The notes beneath the pieces are model-generated. The model was not told the origin of the DNA and ran no database searches. It saw nothing but the letters and a program-made list of their open reading frames with translations. 14,775 nucleotides of DNA from Chromera velia (Eukaryota; Sar; Chromeraceae). The stretch is taken from NCBI GenBank assembly GCA_018398765.1, contig JAHBMJ010000537.1, forward strand, positions 30,659-45,433, given 5' to 3'. Below, piece after piece: positions 9,314-14,775 of the stretch (position 1 is its first letter; each line of letters opens with the position of its first letter). A program made the translations under genes and the position numbers.

Positions 9314-9856
9314 AGGCAACAGCCTCAGTATCCCCAGCATCAACAGATGTAGCAGCAGCAGAGTTGGAACAGGGGACGGGGAGGAAAAGGGCGTGGAGGA
9401 TACAGAGGTGGTAGAGGAGGGTACGGACGGGGCGGCGGCAGGTACGGAAGAGGAGGGGACAGGGGCTTTGGCGGCCGCAATGCCGGCCAGCACTCCTCTC
9501 CCTCTTCCAACCGTGGAGGAAGAAACGCAGTGAATCGCCAACAGGGGAGTCGCCAACCTGAGCAGCAGAGCAAGAACTTCTGGACCGAGAACAACGGTGA
9601 GCAAGCCAGCCTCTCTGTCTTTCCTCTTATGGTTTTTAACCTCCTTTTCTTCGCCTGCTCCTTTCTTCCAATTTTGTCTGCTCTGGTCATGTGCGTAGCT
9701 CTTCATACTTTGATAGACACAGGCAGTTGCACGCAGATCAGCACTGACACAGAAATGGAAGAACCATCTGCAGAGGAAGTCATGTAGCTGTTTGAATTTG
9801 ATCAGAAGAGTAATACAGAAAAGCATGAGAAGTTCAAGAAATATCGGAAGGATTAA
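9314..9856 (+). pseudogene. Gag C-terminal RGG-rich nucleocapsid-like tail, with in-frame stops
   Basis: The gag frame continues past TAG 9311. After a second TAG at 9350 (in a Gln run) it encodes a Gly-Arg-Tyr region with repeated RGG and RGGYGRGG motifs (about 9370-9535), typical of RNA binding and a substitute for the usual CCHC knuckle. The frame then reads QPEQQSKNFWTENN and, from 9599, a hydrophobic pyrimidine-rich stretch that looks like an intron (GTGAGC at 9597, GCGTAG at 9698; 102 bases, in frame). Further on is LIDTGSCTQIS (9710-9742), then a charged helix, TAG 9785 and TAA 9854. All four stops fit Gln codons. Confidence 0.6.
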
Positions 9857-11838
9857 TTTTTTGCATCCCTGTCTCGAAGAGAAAGGTGAGTAGACTGTCA
9901 GAAGAGAAAAAAGTTCGGCCCTGTTTTTCTTCCCTAAGCAGTTTTGCTGTTCTTTTCACAGAAACCGAGGAGGACAGTGAGGAAGTGAGTGAAAGACATG
10001 AAGGTAGAGAGAGTCAGACAGAAGAAACAGATGAGAGAAGTAGAAACACATCAGAGAGGAGAGACACATATACAGACAAGTAAAGGAAGGTGGTGGGAAG
10101 AGAAGAGAATGACAAGAAGGCTTCACCAAGCAACGCAGAAAAAGAGGAAAGGAAAAAGACGACAAGAAGGGGGAAGAAATAACGAAGGAAAAACGAAGAG
10201 GAAGATGAGACCCAAAAGACACCGACAGGGGAGAAGAGCGGGGAAGACTTCTTAGCAAAGGACTACGCTTTCTGGGGAGTCACCAGTGAGAGCGTACAGA
10301 CAGCCCTGCAGACGGCGGAGGAGAAAGGGACGGTTCCTCTGGGTAAGTCCAAGCTGGTTGGAGTGGTTAAAGATTCAGGAAGCACTGGAGTGATCACGAC
10401 GTCGATAGGTTGGTTGAGACTCACCATGGCATTGTTTCCTTTGTCTACGCTAGGCAGGTGGTTATGGAAGTATGACAAAGACAGAGGGCCGAGAATCGGG
10501 ACAGCAAATGGAATGGTTGGAATTGTTGGGGTTTGGGGGGGAGGCCTTCACCTCATCGATCGTATCTTGTTGTCTTCACGAATGGTGGTTCTAGATACGG
10601 ACGCCATCGTTCCTCCCCTGGTCGGGATGAAATTTCTGAAGGCATGGGGGGTAAAAATGGATTACGAGATCCTACAGATGAGACAGTGCCTTCCAGATGG
10701 GTGCAAATGCACCATCAAATGGCAGGAGAAGGGCAGTGGACTCTTGACTCTTCCGGTTAGACCGGGGAGAGCATCCCTTGCCGTCTCTGGCAAGCTTGGG
10801 CGGAGCAGCCTAGACATCCAAAGTTTGACTGACACAGCAACAGGGGAAGAGGTCGTCGTTCGGAATCCACATGAAGTGATTTTTGGAGAATGGAAGGAGC
10901 GGCGTCAGGAGACCGGTGCATGTGGGAAGAAACTTTGGGCAGGTTGCGTTCAAAAAGAAACACAGGCACGTCAGTCTGTAGAGAGTCTGGGAGAAGGAAT
11001 TATGAAAGATGAGGCGTTTGTGGGCTCTCAAAGAAGGAGGACTAAGAGAGTGACTTTTTGGGAGACAGTCTCTAGTTGGTTTCTAGATAAAGAGACCGGG
11101 AGGCTGAAAGGGTAGCCCTTCGAAACAAAGTTGAAGGAGCATGCCACCAGGACAAAGGAATGGAAAAAGAGGCGCGCGAAACATCCTTCCGCTTTTGACT
11201 TCTCGACGAGTGGCCACAGTCTAGATGAAGGGGGTGTTAGGAGATCGCCGCGTCTGGCAGAGAAGGAACGAGCGTCGCAGGAGCCTCCACCCAGGCCCTG
11301 TAGTCACAGTAGCAGTAGCAGTAGCCGCCAGGTCGATCATTGTGACCCTTCTTTTGCTGATGATCCCTCTTTAACACCTGCAGACAGGATTGAGGACAAA
11401 AGAGGAGGAGAGAGTTTAACGGAGCCTAGGGAATCACTTCAGCAAGTTCAGAAAGACAGCCTTCAGTCAGATTCAAATGAGATAGAAAAGGCAGAAAGGC
11501 AGTCAGAGAATGAACAAATGGAAGGAAAGAAATGAGAAAGATAGAAAGAAAAGGAAGAAAAAAGGAGGAAAAAGAAGGGAAAGAAAGCGAAAGCTTCGGC
11601 TGCCGGGTCCAGGGTGGAGAACGGCAGGGTCTGCAGGGAACACGGATGTAATCCAGGAGAGGGAGGGAGAATGAGATCCGGGACAGACAGCAGGGACGAC
11701 ACACCTGTATCTAAGACAGGAGGGCCCGGGTGCTCACGCAAAAGAGAAAGGATGCGGATAGAAGGAAAGGAGTTGGAGGAGCTTGTCCAGAGAGGACACA
11801 GGGAGATGGGGCATCTAGGAGGCGCAGCTCTCAGTTGA
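9829..11838 (+). pseudogene. pol: Pol N-terminal part: charged linker, protease, linker to integrase
   Basis: This frame is -1 relative to gag and open, apart from TAA 10081, TAA 10180, TAG 11113, TGA 11533 and TAG 11542, until the frameshift near 11832. It opens with a very charged Glu/Lys/Arg segment (9962-10250). The retroviral-type aspartic protease follows, with DSGST at 10372-10386, then a VPPLVGMKFLKAWGVKMDYE block near 10605-10665. A long linker follows, with RRSPRLAEKERA at about 11250 and a Ser run, to the integrase zinc finger. The Gag-Pol join is probably by frameshifting, but I saw no convincing slippery heptamer in the overlap. All TAA/TAG stops fit Gln. Confidence 0.68.
10330..10770 (+). 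pseudogene. Retroviral-type aspartic protease domain (PR)
   Basis: The active site motif is D-S-G-S-T at 10372, in VVKDSGSTGVITTSIGW. About 80 residues on, VPPLVGMKFLKAWGVKMDYE resembles the conserved second hydrophobic-Gly motif and the following strand of Ty1/copia proteases (usual form: LLG/LS..FLK..G..ID). Its place between gag and integrase is right. Protease would cut Gag-Pol into mature proteins. No stop falls within the domain itself. A second DTGS motif lies upstream at 9716 in the gag frame. Confidence 0.6.
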
Positions 11839-12476
11839 TCGCTTTCAAAGTACATCAAGGGAAGTAGGTATGTAGAAAGACGATAGAGGGTTGCAAGGAA
11901 TGTGCTCAGGTAAAAGGAGCTCCACACAGGTGGAAAGGATGGACAGCAAGATTGAGGAGAGGGAGGCCACTCAAAAGGATTGCAGTTGACCTTCACTTCA
12001 TTGAAGGGACTCCGATAGTTACCATCATCGATGAATGTACTCGGTGGTTAGTGGCGGTGCCAGTAGAAGGAGAAGACGCAGCAACGGTATAGAAGGCAGT
12101 GCGCGATCACTGAATTATGCCTTTTGGCTACCCAGTTGGTCTAAGGTCGTGCTTTAGAACAGATAACGGAAGTCACTTCAAAGGGGTGTTTGATCTGCAG
12201 TGTAGAATAAGGGGCATCAGTCATGAGTGGACACCGGTGGGTCACCCACAGTCGATGGGGATCCTCGAGAACCGCCATTACATTTTGGACACACAGATCA
12301 CACTTCTCCGTCTTGAGAGAGACATTCCAGAAGAAAATTGGCAAGATGTACTTCCCATGGCAGTGGTTCTTGTCAACCGCATGCCAGCAGCCAGAGAACC
12401 ATATTTGTCTGCGTATGAAAGGATGACAGGGGTTTGCCCAGTCCCAGCTAGCATTGAAGAGAAGAGAAGGAGTCAT
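11782..12476 (+). pseudogene. Integrase: HHCC zinc finger plus DDE core, frameshifted
   Basis: The zinc finger is H 11797, H 11812 in one frame and C 11892, C 11901 in another, so a one-base loss lies between them near 11832. The catalytic core is complete: D at 11988 (IAVDLHF), D at 12162 (RTDNGSHF) and E at 12267 (ILENRH), with 34 residues between the second and third, near the usual D-35-E. TAG 11865 and TAG 12090 fit Gln; TGA 12111 falls at a site where Trp or Arg is expected just before FGYP. Function is to insert the cDNA into chromosomes. Confidence 0.82.
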
Positions 12477-13250
12477 GAGGAGTTCAAGGGAAAGAGGTTT
12501 GAGGAGTCAGAGATGGTACTCTTCCGACACCCTCTCCGTCACTACGGGAAGGTGGAGGAAGAATGGAAGCCAGGCAAGGTTGTGAAGGTCATTTCCCCGA
12601 CTGTGTTTCGAATCAGACCCATCAGAGAGAGAGACAGGGGATATGAGTCCTATGAGGTGGATCTCTTTGTGATGGCCATTCAACCGATGCCTAAAGAATT
12701 GCAGCAGGAGCTGAGAAAACCTGGAGGGGTGTTGGAGAATGAACCTTCGGCAGAAAAGGAGAAAAGAAAGAGATCAGACGGAAAGAAATTTATTATATGG
12801 AAGGATAAAAAGATGAAGCAGTTGTTCTTGGGGGAAGTGAAAGAAGAGAAGAGAGGGCGAGTGACTATGCAGCATTACGGGTCGTATGGGAAAGGAGCGT
12901 TGAGAGATCAGCTTTATCGTCCTGCAGTAAGGAGAAAAGGAGAGAGAGCGGTAATGTTTACAAATAATACGAAGAAGTACGGGGCAATGGAGCCAGATCT
13001 GTTTGAGGTGGAGAGAGAAGACATCGTGATTGAAGACGCGGAGGTTGAGAAAAATTGGAGGCTATGTGAGAGCATGATCAGTACTCTTCTCAGAGAATAC
13101 ATCGAAGAGAAGGAGTTTGCTTTGTCTACAGAGCTTGAAGACAGGATGTCAGGTTTCGGCGTCACTTCATTTTTTGATTCCCTTATCAGTACGTCTTCCT
13201 TCTTCTGTTCAGACCAAGAGGTGGGAAGAGTCCTACTGACAGAGACTATG
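12477..13250 (+). pseudogene. Integrase C-terminal region and extra YGSYG/LYRP block
   Basis: This part of pol is fully open, from within the frame starting at 12117. It first holds a GPY/F-like piece (EMVLFRHPLRHYGKVEEEW then PGKVVKVISPTVFRI, about 12510-12615), of the type seen at integrase C-termini. Then, at about 12780-13075, comes a second module with MQHYGSYG at 12867, LYRP at 12912, and KYGAMEPDLFEVE. I know similar YGTYG...RP blocks from some retroelements of protists, but not their function. The last 60 residues link to the RT. Confidence 0.55.
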
Positions 13251-14040
13251 CATTAAAAAGTGAAGTACGAGAGCTTGATACCAGAGATGAAAAAGAAGTG
13301 CGACGAAGCGAGGAGAGCAGAACTAGCCAAGCTGATGAAGTACGACACGTACAACACGGTCAGGAAGGAGAACGTCCCCGCAGGAGTAACCGTCCTAGAC
13401 ATGCTGGTGGTGGATACTTTGAAGATGAAAGCAGGAGGAGAGAGAGAGTTTAAGGTAAGAGCAGTAGCAAGAGGAGACCAAGATCCAAGACAGGGTGTGG
13501 AGACCACTACGTGTGGTTGCCCACCTGATTCTGTTCATTTCGTTTTGCTTGCAGCATTAGCGTCTCCAAACTACGAAAAGAACTCAATCGCCTCCGTAGA
13601 CTGTCAAAACGCCTATCTCTAGGCGAAGCTGAAGTCCCGAGTCCCAGTCTACGTCAGACCGCCTCCCAGTCATCCCGATAGAAAAATAGGTTTGCTCTGG
13701 AGATTGAAGAAGGCCCTGTATGGTTTGAAGGATGCAAGGAGAGCATTTGAAAACCATTTGTAGGAGGTTTTGAGGAAACTGGGTTGGGAGCTCAGTCTGT
13801 TGAGCAAGGTGTTTTGGAAAAAGAAGGGAGGAAAGGTTGTTGGGTTGCTAAGTCAGTACATTGATGATTTGATTGTCGTTTCGTTAGAAGGAGACACACA
13901 GGAGATGGTGAAAGAAATTGCAGAAGAGGTCTATTGCAAAGAGCTGGAGGTGTTGGGTCGGTATGTTGGAAGTGATTATGAGGTCCTTTCAGACGGAAGA
14001 ATCTGGTGCTCTCAGAAAGCGTACGTTGAGAGTATTTAAG
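13251..14040 (+). pseudogene. Reverse transcriptase domain (copia type), with four stops
   Basis: The copia RT pattern is clear: FKVRAVARGDQD, SVDCQNAYL with the first catalytic Asp at 13599, VYVRPPPSHP, LKKALYGLKDARRAF, and the polymerase box YIDDL at 13857-13871 with both Asp. The stops are TAA 13254, TAG 13620 (right after NAYL, where copia RTs often have Gln, Asn or His), TAG 13761 (in the helix after FENHL) and TAA 14037. Each can be CAG or CAA with one C-to-T change. The enzyme would copy element RNA to DNA; as written, standard translation cannot produce it. Confidence 0.88.
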
Positions 14041-14775
14041 GAGAACAGAGTAAGCAGGGATCTCAGCCTCTTCCAACAGGGGTGACGAGAGAAGATGATA
14101 GGTCGGAGGTGCTAGATGCAGAGGGACACAGACGGTACAGACAGTTGTTGGGGGAGTTGTCCTATGCAGCTCATAGCACCAGACCGGATCTCGAGTTTGT
14201 ATCCGCATGGCTGAGTCAATTTAACCAAAAGCCAACCGTCAGAGCATGGAGACTTCTGAACAGAGCCATCAAATACGGACAGGCGACTTCGGATCGAGGG
14301 ATCATGCTGGACCCTCCCAAGTTGCATGAGAGAATGGAAGTGGTTCTGTATTGCGATGCAGCAGGGGGAAGCGAATTGAATCCATACCCACAGACAGGCT
14401 GGGTACTTACCGTGAATGGAAGACCGATCGCTTGGAAGAGTCGAAAACAGAAGAGATGTGCGAGGAGCATCAATCGGGCAGAACTCTGTGCACTGGAGGA
14501 TGCGCTTGACTACGCATTGGTGACGATGAGATTCATTCGGGAGATCTGGAAGGACTCGCATTGCACAATTCGAACGGATTCAGATGGGGTGTGCAAGATG
14601 CTCAAATCCAGAAACCCGAAGCCTCAGGAAAAGGACTTGATTGAACAAATAAGAGAGATGGGGGGGAAAGTGTGTGTAGTTCCAGCAATAGCGGCAATGG
14701 ACGGAATAGAAGAAGGGAAGATCAGAGTACAGCATGTGTACGGCCATCAGAACTACGCAGACAGTTTCACAAAGC
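14041..14775 (+). pseudogene. RNase H domain and connecting region, cut by window end
   Basis: The frame stays open from 14040 to the end. It starts with the copia RT-RNase H connection (LLGELSYAAHSTRPDL, near 14140-14190). RNase H catalytic residues are present: D 14355 (LYCDAAGG), E 14481 (NRAELCAL), D 14577 (RTDSDG), H 14745 and D 14760 (GHQNYADSFTK). The conserved DSFTK end shows only a few codons of pol remain beyond the window. No stop or shift is found here, so this domain is intact as far as seen. Confidence 0.85.

Larger units (their letters stand above)
8300..14775 (+). mobile_element. Ty1/copia-type LTR retrotransposon, degenerate, 3' end outside window
   Basis: The order gag - protease - integrase - reverse transcriptase - RNase H is diagnostic of Ty1/copia (Pseudoviridae-like) elements. 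Gag is read in the frame starting at 8300; pol is in the -1 frame from about 9829, and after a one-base loss near 11832 in a third frame to the end. About sixteen in-frame stops interrupt the body. All the integrase, RT and RNase H signature residues I checked are still present, so decay is recent or the reading system tolerates the stops. The window ends within the C-terminus of RNase H, so the 3' LTR is missing. Given the stops and frameshift, this copy is probably non-autonomous. Confidence 0.9.

Noticed and set aside
9128-9826. Minus-strand 232-codon frame opposite the Gag tail
   Set aside because: It is the complement of the RGG and Gln tract, giving Leu/Pro/Ser runs; the plus frame carries the recognisable sequence.
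1-14775. A genome-wide UAA/UAG = Gln genetic code
   Set aside because: The host LRR gene has many Gln codons, including long runs, all CAG or CAA, and gag has about 19 Gln codons without a TAR. A host-wide code change would be expected to show TAR there; kept only as a minor alternative for the element.

Overview
The window looks like nuclear DNA of a eukaryotic microbe. One gene is cut into at least twelve small exons by introns of about 150 to 540 bases, the introns are full of simple repeats (GA, CA, GAAT, AGGTC), and a Ty1/copia-type retrotransposon with many stop codons fills the right half. The leucine-rich/cysteine-rich protein is of a kind I associate with alveolates (chromerid algae, dinoflagellates, apicomplexans). 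A chromerid such as Chromera velia is my best guess, but this is inference; no marker gene fixes the species.

Left half (about 151 to 6435, minus strand): one intron-rich gene. I reconstructed eleven introns by eye, each with GT..AG ends and matching phase. The joined product of at least 947 residues has a short N-terminus, leucine-rich-repeat units (about residues 66-165), a PLWLRMEYN block followed by a cysteine/histidine-rich segment (about 195-275), then a long disordered tail rich in R/D/E, proline and glutamine. Its 3' end is open: it either splices out of the window near base 151 or reads into the GA repeat to a stop at base 20.

Middle (6436 to 8299): an intergenic region between divergent units. 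It holds some coding-like minus-strand stretches (6500-6860), a very GC-rich CpG block (about 7015-7135), a shift to AT-richer DNA near 7360 with a decamer duplication, and a TATA-like box at 8020. The 5' LTR of the element should lie in 7360-8299, but the 3' LTR is outside the window, so its ends cannot be set.

Right half (8300 to 14775, plus strand): a copia-order element, gag - RGG-rich tail - protease - integrase - reverse transcriptase - RNase H, cut by the window end just after the last RNase H aspartate. The main Gag frame (337 codons) is intact. Everything downstream is a pseudogene with about sixteen in-frame stops and one frameshift in the integrase zinc finger. Fourteen of the stops are TAG or TAA, and all of these can be explained as Gln codons (CAG/CAA) that suffered C-to-T change. 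An extra domain-like block (MQHYGSYG...LYRP) lies between integrase and reverse transcriptase, and the nucleocapsid tail is an RGG box rather than a CCHC zinc knuckle.
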